Of a stretch of 64,000 nucleotides of DNA, positions 1 through 9,162 are shown one piece after another. Positions within the stretch are counted from its first letter, which is position 1; each line of letters starts with the position of its first letter. The notes beneath the pieces were generated by a model. It was not told the DNA's origin and made no database searches. It saw only the letters and a list, made by a program, of their open reading frames with translations. Position numbers and translations under genes: made by a program. This DNA is from an uncultured Pseudomonadales bacterium (lineage in GTDB: Bacteria > Pseudomonadota > Gammaproteobacteria > Pseudomonadales > Azotimanducaceae), in NCBI GenBank assembly GCA_937775265.1, contig CALKBV010000002.1, positions 306,538 through 370,537 of the forward strand. Reading direction: 5' to 3'.

Positions 1-1098
1 GAACGTCGGAAATTCACATTCCGTATCCATCACTTGTTCAGATTTTAATTCACCGGTCTTCATATTGAGGTGGTAACGCCGATACCAGCCACCCCCAAAC
101 CTACCATCAGGATTAAACACGTCACCTAAGGTTTCATTTGCACCAAAGTTGTCCTGGAACATTCCATCGATTATCAGTTCGTCACCTTCTTCAAAGGCAT
201 TACCGAAGTGGATGATCGCACCCGGATCTGTTTCGAAGCGCTTCACTTCTGTCAGTGTGTCCAGATCGACGACAACGATTTGCATCGGGATTGATTCATC
301 AAAAGTCACCTGATCGGAAATCGTTTTGGTGCCTATGATAACGGGCATCATGTTACCGAACACGATAGAACCCAGGAAGAAAACCGCGTATTTGTCCGAG
401 AGCGCAAAATCGTGACAGAAAGGGAAGGTATCCAGTGGAATCTGCGCTTTCTTAAATAGAGTTCCCTCAGGGCTAATACGATACATGTTGATGCACGGCT
501 TCGGCCCCTTCAGTCCAAAACCTGAAACACCTGCACCATAGTTGATATAGTCGCCCGATCCAGGATGCACCTTGCCATGTGCGCTAAATACCATGGATGG
601 TTCCAACTCACCTTCATAAGTGAACTCACCGATCGTGTCGAGTGACCCTGGCTGAAGCTCCCAAGGCTTACCGCCTTCGTTAAGCGCCAGCAAATGACCA
701 CCGTGATAAACCGTATTAGTGTTAGCCGGGTTGGCTGGCATTTTCAGAAAGTTTGATAAAAGACCACCAGGCACCTGTGTACCGAATCCGCGATACAGCA
801 CTTTTTGAGCAGCTGTCTCTTCGATGTATTTGGGTGTTCGCACATAACGATTCCGGAAATGCGCCTTGCCTTCATTAAAGGTGAACTGGCAGAGCATGCC
901 GTCACCATCGAACCAGTGGCCGTATTTGGAATCACCAATACGCTGCCTGCCAGGACCATTCCTGTAGAAAGTACCTCTGATATCAGTGGGTAGTTCGCCC
1001 TCGACATCTTCAAGGTCGTAGTCATATTCCACGTCCAGGTTTTCCAATCCACCGTGGCAACTTGGCACTTCATTGGTACCTAACGCTTGTACACTCAT
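1..1098 (-). CDS. Carotenoid oxygenase (RPE65/CCD family), partial, C-terminus off the left edge
   Basis: The frame stays open from an ATG at 1098 to the left edge, giving 366 residues of a protein normally about 450-490 long. The family is a seven-bladed beta-propeller non-haem iron dioxygenase that cleaves a C=C bond in carotenoids, stilbenes or lignin-like aromatics. Visible signatures are FYRNGPGR near residue 44, HWFDGDGM near 61, and three regions that normally carry iron-binding histidines: SAHGKVHP, FCHDFAL and IIHFGNAFEEG. The fourth histidine would lie beyond the edge. AHGK replaces the commoner AHPK. It follows a TauD-type dioxygenase on the same strand after 133 bp that contain a perfect inverted repeat. 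The substrate cannot be told from sequence. Confidence 0.88.
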   Translation of the reverse strand, partial: MSVQALGTNEVPSCHGGLENLDVEYDYDLEDVEGELPTDIRGTFYRNGPGRQRIGDSKYGHWFDGDGMLCQFTFNEGKAHFRNRYVRTPKYIEETAAQKVLYRGFGTQVPGGLLSNFLKMPANPANTNTVYHGGHLLALNEGGKPWELQPGSLDTIGEFTYEGELEPSMVFSAHGKVHPGSGDYINYGAGVSGFGLKGPKPCINMYRISPEGTLFKKAQIPLDTFPFCHDFALSDKYAVFFLGSIVFGNMMPVIIGTKTISDQVTFDESIPMQIVVVDLDTLTEVKRFETDPGAIIHFGNAFEEGDELIIDGMFQDNFGANETLGDVFNPDGRFGGGWYRRYHLNMKTGELKSEQVMDTECEFPTF

Positions 1099-1131
1099 TG
1101 GTTTATCTCTTTAGTTTGTAATTTGTCTGAA

Positions 1132-1147
1132 ATCGCGCAAGCGCGAT
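1132..1147. repeat. Perfect inverted repeat between the dioxygenase and carotenoid oxygenase genes
   Basis: ATCGCGC, two bases, then GCGCGAT form a perfect 7-bp GC-rich stem with a 2-nt spacer. It lies 85 bp after the TauD-like gene and 34 bp before the carotenoid oxygenase start, both on the minus strand. Only a short T run follows on that strand, so it is a weak terminator candidate. It could equally be an operator for the downstream gene. Confidence 0.4.
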
Positions 1148-1231
1148 AAAGTCTTCGCTTATACACCACTAGCATCCCGATGAGCAGTGTCGACATACCC
1201 GAAGGGTTCAATTGAAAGGATAACCGAGAAT

Positions 1232-2071
1232 TCAATGCTGCGCTGCCTCTGGCGGCTTACCATCCAAAATTGAAACGCGCTCACCGTATCTAGCGAACCC
1301 CGCATAATCCATGATCGCCTGGTGTTGAACACAACGGTTATCCCACATAACCAGTGTATTCGGCGCCCACTTTACCCGACACTGAAGTCGAGCATTCCTG
1401 GCAACGAAGTCATACAGGCCCGATAGCAACATATCACTCTCCCAACCGGGTATGTTCTCAATATGAGAGGTGAAACTGCCGTTCACGAAGAGCAGCGGTC
1501 TGCCGGTTTCCGGATGCTTGGCAATAATCGGATGACTCGCCTGTGGGTATTGTTGGCCGGCAGGCAGCGTGATCCCGTAATTTCGAAGGTCAATTTCGCC
1601 ATCGTGAAACGCAGTTTTCCCCATCAGTAGAGTCTTCAGGTCATTCGAGAGCTCACTAAACGCCTCGTACATGTTGGCAAACATGGTATCACCACCACCA
1701 TTATCCGGGACCTTCGTCACATACAGCAGTGAAGCCATTGGCGGCACCGCCTCGCAGCTGACATCCGAGTGCCAGGCCTCGCCGTTACTTTGTTTAGCAT
1801 CGGCAGGGGTGTCGATGACAAAAATTTCGGGGTCGCCCCCCTTATTTAACCCACTCCGGTGGGATGGGTGCACATGCAGTTCGGCAAAATGACGAGCAAA
1901 CTGCTTGTGGTCTTCGCGGGAAAGCACCTGGTCTCTGAATACCAGCACAAGATGTCGAAGAAAGAGTTCCCGAAGCCTTGCGATCGTATCCTTGTCCAGC
2001 GGCTGCGATATATCGACTCCAGTGATTTCGGCTCCGATACCTGGCGTAATAGCAGAAACCTCAATAATCAT
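1232..2071 (-). CDS. TauD/TfdA-family 2-oxoglutarate-dependent dioxygenase
   Basis: This is a 279-residue Fe(II)/2-oxoglutarate dioxygenase of the taurine dioxygenase family, which hydroxylates a substrate while decarboxylating 2-oxoglutarate. Counted from the in-frame TTG at 2086, the HxD iron motif is H106-S-D108 (WHSDVS), the distal ligand is H255 (CVQHQA) and the 2-oxoglutarate arginine is R270 (RYGERVS). I place the start at the ATG at 2071, five codons in, because the family usually begins just before this beta strand. No strong Shine-Dalgarno sequence is visible at either start. TauD itself acts on taurine, but the family also covers 2,4-D, alkyl sulfates and many others. There are no sulfonate transport genes nearby, so taurine is not implied. 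Confidence 0.9.
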   Translation of the reverse strand: MIIEVSAITPGIGAEITGVDISQPLDKDTIARLRELFLRHLVLVFRDQVLSREDHKQFARHFAELHVHPSHRSGLNKGGDPEIFVIDTPADAKQSNGEAWHSDVSCEAVPPMASLLYVTKVPDNGGGDTMFANMYEAFSELSNDLKTLLMGKTAFHDGEIDLRNYGITLPAGQQYPQASHPIIAKHPETGRPLLFVNGSFTSHIENIPGWESDMLLSGLYDFVARNARLQCRVKWAPNTLVMWDNRCVQHQAIMDYAGFARYGERVSILDGKPPEAAQH

Positions 2072-2187
2072 AGGCAGTTCGCGCAAACAATAAGTGCTGA
2101 ATTAAAGCATAAATAAAAGCATCAACTGTAAACAGGCTTCAAAAAGTGATATTAATACCTTACCTTTAAGCTTACCAGGAATTCGCC

Positions 2188-2982
2188 ATGTCAGAAGCAG
2201 CAGCCATTGCACCCGAAATCAAAATGGACTTCAGCTATCCACCTGTGTTCGCAACCCCAGTCGAAGAACGCAAGGAGCGAAAGCGCAAGCTAACAGCAGC
2301 GCTACGAGTATTTGGCAAATTCGGGTTTGATGAAGGTGTGGCTGGGCACTTCACCGTTCGGGACCCGGAACGAACCGACCATTTCTGGGTTAATCCATTT
2401 GGTCGCTCGTTCAAACAGATGCGGGTCTCTGACCTGATCCTTGTCAATCACAGTGGAGATATAGTTGAAGGCAGCGGACTATTGAACCAGGCAGCTTTCG
2501 CTATTCACTCCCAGATTCACAAGAACCTGCCCCACGTCACTGCGGCAGCGCACACCCATTCCCTGTATGGAAAGACATGGGCATCTTTGGGGCGTTTGCT
2601 TGACCCACTAACCCAGGACTCCTGCGCTTTCTATGAGGATCATGTGCTATTCAATGATTTTACCGGGGTGGTACTGGACACATCAGAAGGCGAGAGAATA
2701 TCCAAGGCCCTTGGCACAAAGAAGGCCGCCATTCTGCAGAATCACGGCCTGCTGACGGTAGGCCAGACGGTTGATGAAGTTGCCTGGTGGTATATCAGCA
2801 TGGAACGAACCTGCCAGGCACAGTTACTGGCAGAAGCTGCCGGGACACCGCTAAAAATACGGCCTGATATCGCAGCGCTGACCCAAAAACAGGTAGGCCA
2901 GCCCGGGGGCGGTTACTTCAGTTTTAAGCCGATCCATGATGTGATCGTAGCAGAACAGCCGGATATGTTTGACGACGAGTAA
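2188..2982 (+). CDS. Class II aldolase/adducin-domain protein
   Basis: The 264-residue protein has the class II aldolase/adducin fold, a zinc-dependent family that includes L-fuculose-phosphate aldolase. Zinc-ligand histidines are visible at H122 and H124 (AAHTHS) and H186 (QNHGLL). The N-terminal 25 residues are an extension before the domain. This subfamily, with a long N-terminus and a C-terminal PGGGYFSF motif, is common in bacterial catabolic clusters and usually has no assigned substrate. The ATG is preceded by AGGA. It is divergent from the TauD-like gene, with about 115 bp between them for two promoters. It may be an aldolase, or a decarboxylase or dehydratase using the same fold. Confidence 0.88.
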   Translation: MSEAAAIAPEIKMDFSYPPVFATPVEERKERKRKLTAALRVFGKFGFDEGVAGHFTVRDPERTDHFWVNPFGRSFKQMRVSDLILVNHSGDIVEGSGLLNQAAFAIHSQIHKNLPHVTAAAHTHSLYGKTWASLGRLLDPLTQDSCAFYEDHVLFNDFTGVVLDTSEGERISKALGTKKAAILQNHGLLTVGQTVDEVAWWYISMERTCQAQLLAEAAGTPLKIRPDIAALTQKQVGQPGGGYFSFKPIHDVIVAEQPDMFDDE

Positions 2983-3085
2983 CCTCGAAAACGACAGATG
3001 ATTACCGCGGCTCATCGTTAGAGCACGGTAACACCGACCATTACCGCTTCGATGATCTATCGGCTCTGTAGGCGCAAGACAAAAA

Positions 3086-4042
3086 GTGCAAGAAAAAACA
3101 GCAATTGTGTTGGTTAATCTGGGAACCCCGGATGCTCCTGACGAAGGTTCTATCCGACGCTACCTGAAGCAGTTCCTGTCTGATCCAAGGGTCGTCAACC
3201 TGCCCCGCTGGCTGTGGCTGTCTATCCTAAATCTTATTATCCTGCGGGTGCGTCCACCAAAACTGGTCGCGAAGTACAAGCTTGTCTGGGGCACGAAGGA
3301 CGGTCCAATTCGTAACATCACCAATGCCCTCGCAAAACGTGTCAGCTCCCTGATACCCGGGGTGCCCGTTGTGACAGCGATGACCTACGGCAATCCCTCG
3401 ATGAGTAATGCCCTTCGTCAGGTTTCAGACGCAGAACGAATCATCGTCCTGCCGCTGTTTCCGCAGTACGCGGGTGCAACTACCGGCGCTGTCCAGGACG
3501 CCCTTGAACAGGCACTAGCCAATTCAGCAGGTCGATACATGATTGATTTTGTTGACGAGTATCACACCCACCCTGGGTATATCGACGCGCTCGCGGTATC
3601 TGTTGAAAAGTCTAAGGCTTATCGGGATGGGACGCCGCGACTCGTGTTTTCATTTCACGGAATACCCAAAGCCCAGGCAGATAGCGGCGACCCCTACCCG
3701 CTTCAATGCCAGGCCACCGCATCCCTGGTCGCGACTCGTCTGTGCCTGCCAAAAGACAGGTGGATGTTGACCTTCCAATCCCGCTTCGGACCAGCCGAAT
3801 GGTTGACGCCTTATACTGATATCACTATGGGGTCACTCCCTGATCAGGGAATCCATGACGTGCTTGTGGTTTGCCCGGGATTTTCTGTTGACTGTCTGGA
3901 AACCATAGAAGAAATCAAAATTCTTAACAGGGACGTCTTCCTCGCGGCCGGAGGAAAGCGTTTCACCTATGTCAAAGCGCTGAACGCGTCCTGGGACCAC
4001 ACGAACGTCATCCTGGATATCATCAACAAGTACCAGAAATGA
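3086..4042 (+). CDS. hemH: Ferrochelatase
   Basis: Ferrochelatase inserts Fe2+ into protoporphyrin IX, the last step of protohaem synthesis. The 318-residue product opens with IVLVNLGTPDAPDEGSIRR, the family signature. The catalytic histidine is H191 in FSFHGIP and the conserved glutamate is E272 in DCLETIEEI. The start is GTG. The Shine-Dalgarno sequence is weak, but the frame cannot start much later without losing the first conserved strand. The last four bases overlap the ATG of the sugar kinase, so the two are probably co-translated, although their functions look unrelated. I see no cysteine cluster for a C-terminal Fe-S centre. Confidence 0.96.
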   Translation: MQEKTAIVLVNLGTPDAPDEGSIRRYLKQFLSDPRVVNLPRWLWLSILNLIILRVRPPKLVAKYKLVWGTKDGPIRNITNALAKRVSSLIPGVPVVTAMTYGNPSMSNALRQVSDAERIIVLPLFPQYAGATTGAVQDALEQALANSAGRYMIDFVDEYHTHPGYIDALAVSVEKSKAYRDGTPRLVFSFHGIPKAQADSGDPYPLQCQATASLVATRLCLPKDRWMLTFQSRFGPAEWLTPYTDITMGSLPDQGIHDVLVVCPGFSVDCLETIEEIKILNRDVFLAAGGKRFTYVKALNASWDHTNVILDIINKYQK

Positions 4043-4926
4043 CCAGCCTGGTTGCAATAGGCGAGTGCATGGTCGAGCTTGCGCACCTGGATGGACAAAC
4101 GCTAACGATTGGCTTCGCCGGTGACAGTTCAAACGCCATGGTTTACCTGCGCAGGTGCGCACCGCAGCTTGAGGTTTCGTTCCTGAGCGCACTTGGTGAT
4201 GACCCTTACAGCAAGCAGATTCTAGGGTTTTGGAAAGAATCAGGCATTCGGACGAACCACGTAAAAATTCTACCTGGAGCGTTACCAGGCCTGTCCATTA
4301 TTCAGAACGAAACAAATGGCGAGCGCCACTTTTATTACTGGCGCGGCCAATCAGCCTATCGAAAACTCGTCCCTGCCGTTGGCGACGAATTGAACTTCAA
4401 AGAATTCAACTTCCTGTATCTTAGCGGTATCACTGTTGCCGCAACACCCAACGAGCACCGAACGACATTGCTCAACTGGGTAGAGCAAGCAAAAAGAATG
4501 GGTATCACGATTGTGTTTGACCCTAATTACAGAGACAGGCTTTGGAAGGATTCTCATGAAGCACGGATAGTACTTGAGCCTTTCATTGACCTGACTGATC
4601 TGTTCCTGGCTTCGGACGACGACCTGAAAAGCTTATTACCAGATCAGGCTGACACCTCGTTTGTTTTGGAATTGATGGCAAGAGGCTGTTCTGAGGCGGT
4701 AATTCGCCGCGGGCCAAAACCCTGCGATATCTTTTACAACGGAAGGCATCTGCAGGTAGATGCCGTGAACGCTACCCCAATCGACACTACCGGTGCGGGC
4801 GATTCATTTAATGGCACCTATCTCGCCTGTCGCATACAGGGCGTTACACCCGAGAACGCAGCCAAACAAGCCCACACTATTGCCGCCCAGGTGGTGGCGC
4901 ACAAAGGCGCAGTCATTCCAGCCTAG
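4039..4926 (+). CDS. kdgK: PfkB-family sugar kinase, 2-dehydro-3-deoxygluconokinase-like
   Basis: This 295-residue ribokinase/PfkB kinase most resembles 2-keto-3-deoxygluconate kinases, which make KDPG from KDG and ATP. The N-terminal IGECMVEL and GFAGDSSNA segments form the sugar site, and the C-terminal DTTGAGDSFNG carries the anion hole and catalytic Asp. The start ATG overlaps the hemH stop (ATGA). No KDPG aldolase or uronate genes lie in the window, so the pathway context is missing and the exact substrate is inferred from similarity only. Fructokinase or another 2-keto-sugar kinase is the main alternative. Confidence 0.8.
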   Translation: MTSLVAIGECMVELAHLDGQTLTIGFAGDSSNAMVYLRRCAPQLEVSFLSALGDDPYSKQILGFWKESGIRTNHVKILPGALPGLSIIQNETNGERHFYYWRGQSAYRKLVPAVGDELNFKEFNFLYLSGITVAATPNEHRTTLLNWVEQAKRMGITIVFDPNYRDRLWKDSHEARIVLEPFIDLTDLFLASDDDLKSLLPDQADTSFVLELMARGCSEAVIRRGPKPCDIFYNGRHLQVDAVNATPIDTTGAGDSFNGTYLACRIQGVTPENAAKQAHTIAAQVVAHKGAVIPA

Positions 4927-5067
4927 TAACGAAGCGAGTCACTTTAGTCTAGATTTAGTAGACAGGTTCGATTCACCATCAGAGATAGCGGGACAGTCAT
5001 AGATGCGTGATAATAATGGCATCAGGGAAAGCCATAAAGCTCCCTTATACATAAAGGATTTATAGAA

Positions 5068-6313
5068 ATGAGCACTGTTTTCCTCCTACTCTCCATCCTT
5101 TACGTCTGGATGGCCTGGAATCTTTATCACCCTAACTTCCATCATCCAAAAGGATCTATCTTAAGTTTCGCTGTCGGCTTGCTTGCCGGTGAACTCGGTC
5201 TGCATGTTATCTTCTGGCAGGCAATGACCGTTGCATTTTTCGTCCTTGTTGGTGCTGTATCAGGGGTTTTCGGTGCAATCGGCTTCCTACTCTGCGCTGC
5301 CTCATGGGGCGCGATGGCGTTTTACTACTACGAGTCCGCGAACGCCCAGAAAGAGGTCATTTCTGGTCTGGAAGAAGGCCTGGGAAAGCGGTTTCAAACC
5401 CAGGTTAATGAAGAATTACGACAACAGTTCGCCGAGGAGCCAGACAGGGAATTAATCCGGCACCCGTTTCAACATCGAGATCCCAATGTCGAGCTGATCC
5501 GGAATGTGCACTTTGGTGATTTTGGTCAACAGCTGGATATCAGGCGGCCACGCGCCGGTGCACCGGACCCCCCAATGCCTGTCCTGTTACACATCCACGG
5601 AGGCGCCTGGACCTATGGCAAAAAAGACGACGGCCAGGGTATTCCCCTAATGAACCACATGGCGAAAAGAGGCTGGATATGCATCTCTAGCTCCTACCGC
5701 CTAAGCCCAAGCGCCACTTTCCCGGACCACATCATCGACTGCAAGCAAGCGTTGGTATGGATAAAAGAAGAAATACGAGAGTATGGTGGAAACCCCGACT
5801 TTATCATCGTAACGGGTGGATCTGCAGGCGGACACCTGTCCTCGTTGTTAGCACTCAGTGCTCGGTCATGAAGCATTTCAGCCTGGCTTCGAGGACAAAG
5901 ACACAACCGTTCAGGGGGCTGTACCGTTTTATGGCCTCTATGACTTTACGGATGCAGAAAATCACTTCCCCCAGGACAGCTCGAGAGAAATGCTCGAAAA
6001 CTCAATATTCAAACTGGAGATGAGCGGGAACGAACACGTGTTCAAAGAAGCTTCACCACTCTTTCATATCAGCGACCAAGCGCCACCGTTTCTAGTGATT
6101 CAGGGTACCCATGACACACTGGTACCGGTTGCGTCATCGCGCGCATTCAGCAAAACGCTCCGCGAAAAATCAACAAACAAAGTCGCTTACGTGGAACTCG
6201 CGGGGGCCCAACACGCCTTTGACGTATTCCCTTCTCTGCGAAGTGAATACGTCAAATTCGGTGTCGAAAAATTTCTCGCCTGGACCTATTCTCAGTATTT
6301 AAAATCTGTCTGA
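5068..6313 (+). pseudogene. Membrane-anchored alpha/beta-hydrolase (esterase/lipase), broken by a one-base frameshift
   Basis: Two frames together make one HSL-like esterase. Frame one (5068-5871) has about three hydrophobic segments in residues 1-90, the oxyanion motif HGG (177-179) and the nucleophile elbow GGSAGG with Ser252. Frame two picks up by about 5858 (AFQPGFEDKD...) and supplies the catalytic Asp (GTHDTLVP) and His (AGAQHAF). The two reading frames overlap by only 14 bases, and the total length is 3n+1, so one extra base sits near 5858-5871. Homologues read through this point as ALTANDPAFQPGFE or similar. The start is preceded by AAGGA. The 3' end overlaps the opposing TPP enzyme by 22 bp. 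It may be a real mutation or a sequencing error. Confidence 0.85.
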
Positions 6314-7941
6314 GGTGTGCTGACTGACAGCTCTTTGTCAGTAATAAACTCAAGCAATGCTGCCTGCCCATTTTTTGTGGCATCAATGCCGCGGGCAATG
6401 GCGGCAACGATATCGTTCGGGTCAGTCACCCTTTCGCCATACCCACCGAATGCCTTCGCCATATCTGCGTAGTTTCCTGAGATATCCGTGCTTCGATATT
6501 TCTCTGTTGCTACCTGCATGATGGGCAGTTCGATCGCCATCGAAAAATTATTGAACAGGATCGACAGTATCGGCAGATTCTCACGCACCGCTGTTTCAAA
6601 ATCCATGCCTGTGAAACCAATAGCCGCATCCCCCCAGACATTAATACAAAGCGCTTCCGGGCGCGCAAGCTTGGCACCCATCGCGAGACCCAACCCATAA
6701 CCGAGCTGCGTTGTCTTTCCCCAGCCAATATAACTAAGTGGCTTTGTGCTGACCCAGAATGGCGTTATCTGATCCCTTGGGCTTCCTGCATCGTGAGTGA
6801 TAACAGTATTATCAGGGTCAACCACCTGCATCAGCTCCCATATCACGCGATAGGGACTAATCGGCGCTTCGTTGTTGGTCAGCTTCGGCATCCAGTCGGA
6901 AAGCCAGGATGTCCTGATACTTTTTATTCGTTCGGGTACAGATTCCCGCGCCTTTGCCTGAGTTTTATCCAGCGTTTCCATCGCTTCACTGAGCAGTTGC
7001 AACGTGAGTTTCGCATCCCCTGTTAATGTGTACTCGGCAGGTACGTCCTTGTTCAGGTCCATGGGATCAAGTGTTGCATGAATAATCCGTTTGCCTCGCG
7101 GCATCTGGACACCAAAGCCAGTCAACGCGAAGCTACAACCGATACCGAAAATGATATCTGCTTCCTGCAGGCAGGTATGGACTGCTTTCGGAATAGAGCG
7201 GCCACCGGACCCGAGTGACAACGGGTGATCTTCCGGAAAGGCGCTCTTCCCTTCAAGGCTTGTAGTAACCGGTATATTCCATGTCTCGGCAAACGCTTTT
7301 AGCTCATCCCAGGCCTTCGCATAATGAACTCCCTGGCCCGCATAAATAACCGGGTTTTCTGCCTCCGCGAGCACTTTCGCGACGCTCGCCAGGTCTGCCG
7401 GATCTGGCGCGGTTCTAGATTTAAAGCTTGGCGCGTAGACAAAATCATCTGGCACCTCTTCCCGGAACACATCCAGCGGCACTTCAATGAGGACCGGACC
7501 GCCCCGGCCATTCCTTAACTGCGAGAATGCCCTACGCATCACTTCCGGCAGCGCCTTCCCCATGGTGAGCGGTTCAGCCCACTTAGTCACATGTTGCATA
7601 TTCAGGGTTGAATTGAAGTTTGGAAAATAATTCGCCAGCCTTCTCTGGTAACCGGCAGGCATCACAAGGATTGGCACAGATTCACTGTATGCCTGGGCGA
7701 TGCCGCCAAAGGCATTTTCCGCGCCAGGACCGTGTTGCATAACGAATACCCCGATGTCATCGCCGGAGCTAAGGCGACTTACTGCATCCGCCATGTGCAG
7801 GCCAACCCGTTCCTGGCGAACGATGATGGTTCGAATGTCAGCTTCCGCCGCAGCCTCGATAATCGGGTTCACCGGATAGCCGATGATAAATTTTACGTTT
7901 TCCCGTTTTAGTACTTCCGCAATGGCCTTTGCAACCAGCAT
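6292..7941 (-). CDS. Thiamine pyrophosphate-requiring enzyme, acetolactate synthase-like
   Basis: The 549-residue protein has the three-domain layout of the TPP-dependent acetolactate synthase/benzoylformate decarboxylase superfamily. The cofactor-activating glutamate is E44 in VRQERVGLHMAD. The central domain lies roughly at 190-330, and the TPP/Mg motif runs from WGDAAIGF to ILFNN near 455-485. It lacks an adjacent ilvN regulatory subunit, and the genome context is catabolic, so it is probably not the biosynthetic enzyme. A 2-oxoacid decarboxylase or carboligase is more likely. The dehydrogenase gene just upstream on the same strand, separated only by a tandem repeat, could be co-transcribed and act on a related 2-oxo/2-hydroxy acid. 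Confidence 0.88.
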   Translation of the reverse strand: MLVAKAIAEVLKRENVKFIIGYPVNPIIEAAAEADIRTIIVRQERVGLHMADAVSRLSSGDDIGVFVMQHGPGAENAFGGIAQAYSESVPILVMPAGYQRRLANYFPNFNSTLNMQHVTKWAEPLTMGKALPEVMRRAFSQLRNGRGGPVLIEVPLDVFREEVPDDFVYAPSFKSRTAPDPADLASVAKVLAEAENPVIYAGQGVHYAKAWDELKAFAETWNIPVTTSLEGKSAFPEDHPLSLGSGGRSIPKAVHTCLQEADIIFGIGCSFALTGFGVQMPRGKRIIHATLDPMDLNKDVPAEYTLTGDAKLTLQLLSEAMETLDKTQAKARESVPERIKSIRTSWLSDWMPKLTNNEAPISPYRVIWELMQVVDPDNTVITHDAGSPRDQITPFWVSTKPLSYIGWGKTTQLGYGLGLAMGAKLARPEALCINVWGDAAIGFTGMDFETAVRENLPILSILFNNFSMAIELPIMQVATEKYRSTDISGNYADMAKAFGGYGERVTDPNDIVAAIARGIDATKNGQAALLEFITDKELSVSTPQTDFKY

Positions 7942-7970
7942 TCGAACTCCTCGCTATCTATAGGGGTTGG

Positions 7971-8019
7971 TTATCTATTAGCTTATCTATTAGGCTTATC
8001 TATTAGGGCTTATCTATTA
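7971..8019. repeat. Short tandem repeat copying the 3' end of the dehydrogenase gene
   Basis: Four copies of TTATCTATTA begin at 7971, 7983, 7996 and 8010, spaced 12, 13 and 14 bases apart, with short G/C spacers. On the minus strand each copy reads TAATAGATAA. The copy at 8010-8019 contains the last codons and TAA stop of the dehydrogenase, and the other three lie just downstream. It looks like serial duplication of the gene's end. No hairpin with a T run is present. Confidence 0.85.
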
Positions 8020-9077
8020 GGGCCACGACTCATGGGATAGGGCTGCCATCGCTCCAGGTCAACGTTGGGTAGTACAGCCGGGTTCACACAACTCATTGGC
8101 CATTTACCCTCCAGCACAAGCCGGACTTCTCGAGCAGCTCGCCTCCGGGTTTCCGGGCGCATCCTGTCTGTCGCTGAAGCGGCATGTGGTGACAGTACAA
8201 CATTATCCATATGGAGTAACGGGTTATCAGGCTCCGGCGGTTCCTTCTCAAGCACATCCAATCCTGCTGCAGCGACCTGCCCTGACTGAAGCGCCCTGAT
8301 CAGCGCAGCCTCATCAATGGTTGGACCACGGCCACAGTTAATGATGCTGACAGTGTTTTTCATGGCCGCAAACGCGTCATCGTTCAACATGGCTCGTGAA
8401 GTGTCATTAAGACCAGGGTGGATCGAAATGTAATCACTTTTCTCATAGAGCTCCGGCAGGTTGACCGGCTGCACGCCCTCTGCGGTCATCTTAAGTTCCG
8501 TCACATAGGGGTCGTAGGCAATGACATTCAATCCAAATGGTTTCGCCCTTCGCGCCACCGCGGTGGCAACGTTTCCAAAAGAAATCAGACCGAGCGTCTG
8601 CCCCCAGAGCCGGGGTATCTGTTCAAGGATGGGCCGGCCCTTATACCATTTGCCGTCATTGACCATCTTATCCATCAGCTTACTTCGCCGAGCGCAGGCT
8701 AGTAGTAACATCAAGGTGTGATCGGCCACTTCCTCAATAAAGACATCAGGGACATTGGTGACGACAATACCGGCTTCGGTAGCCGCATCAACGTCAACCA
8801 TATCAACCCCGACACTACCGACACCGATCACTGCGCATTTCTCCAGGCCGGAAATAATCTGTTGATCAATCTTGATACCCCACGAAGTCAGCAACGCATC
8901 AGCATCTCTGGCGCCTGCCAGAAAACTGTCCGGGCTTGATCCATCAACTTCTACCAGTTCGGCCACATCTTCGAGCGACTCAAGCTCAAGCGAGTAGCGT
9001 TCTTCAAGTGCAACCCGTTTCGCCACAGCGGGTAACTGAACAGCGACCTTTTTCTTGCCCACAATTTTTTTCGACAT
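8010..9077 (-). CDS. D-2-hydroxyacid dehydrogenase (NAD-dependent, phosphoglycerate dehydrogenase-like)
   Basis: The 355-residue protein belongs to the D-isomer-specific 2-hydroxyacid dehydrogenase family, which interconverts 2-oxo and D-2-hydroxy acids with NAD(H). Catalytic residues are visible as R250 (INCGRGP), E279 (LEKEPP) and H298 (LSPHAA). Asp189 (AYDP) after the second Rossmann strand favours NAD over NADP. The glycine loop is slightly degenerate (LISFGNVATAVA instead of GxGxxG). There is no C-terminal ACT domain, so it is not a regulated serine-pathway SerA. The stop codon lies inside the 8010-8019 repeat. It is upstream of the TPP enzyme on the same strand. Its substrate is unknown; glyoxylate/hydroxypyruvate reductase is an alternative name. 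Confidence 0.88.
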   Translation of the reverse strand: MSKKIVGKKKVAVQLPAVAKRVALEERYSLELESLEDVAELVEVDGSSPDSFLAGARDADALLTSWGIKIDQQIISGLEKCAVIGVGSVGVDMVDVDAATEAGIVVTNVPDVFIEEVADHTLMLLLACARRSKLMDKMVNDGKWYKGRPILEQIPRLWGQTLGLISFGNVATAVARRAKPFGLNVIAYDPYVTELKMTAEGVQPVNLPELYEKSDYISIHPGLNDTSRAMLNDDAFAAMKNTVSIINCGRGPTIDEAALIRALQSGQVAAAGLDVLEKEPPEPDNPLLHMDNVVLSPHAASATDRMRPETRRRAAREVRLVLEGKWPMSCVNPAVLPNVDLERWQPYPMSRGPNR

Positions 9078-9162
9078 CTTTTACTCCTGACAACAAATTC
9101 AGATCCTCTATACTGGATCGAAGTCCCCCAACATACCGTAATTCAGGCAGAGGTGCACAGTC

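Noticed and set aside
5858..5871. Programmed +1 frameshift of the RF2 type in the esterase
   Set aside because: A slow TGA is present, but there is no upstream Shine-Dalgarno-like stimulator or CTT-TGA slip site, and no known esterase uses recoding. Mutation or sequence error is simpler.
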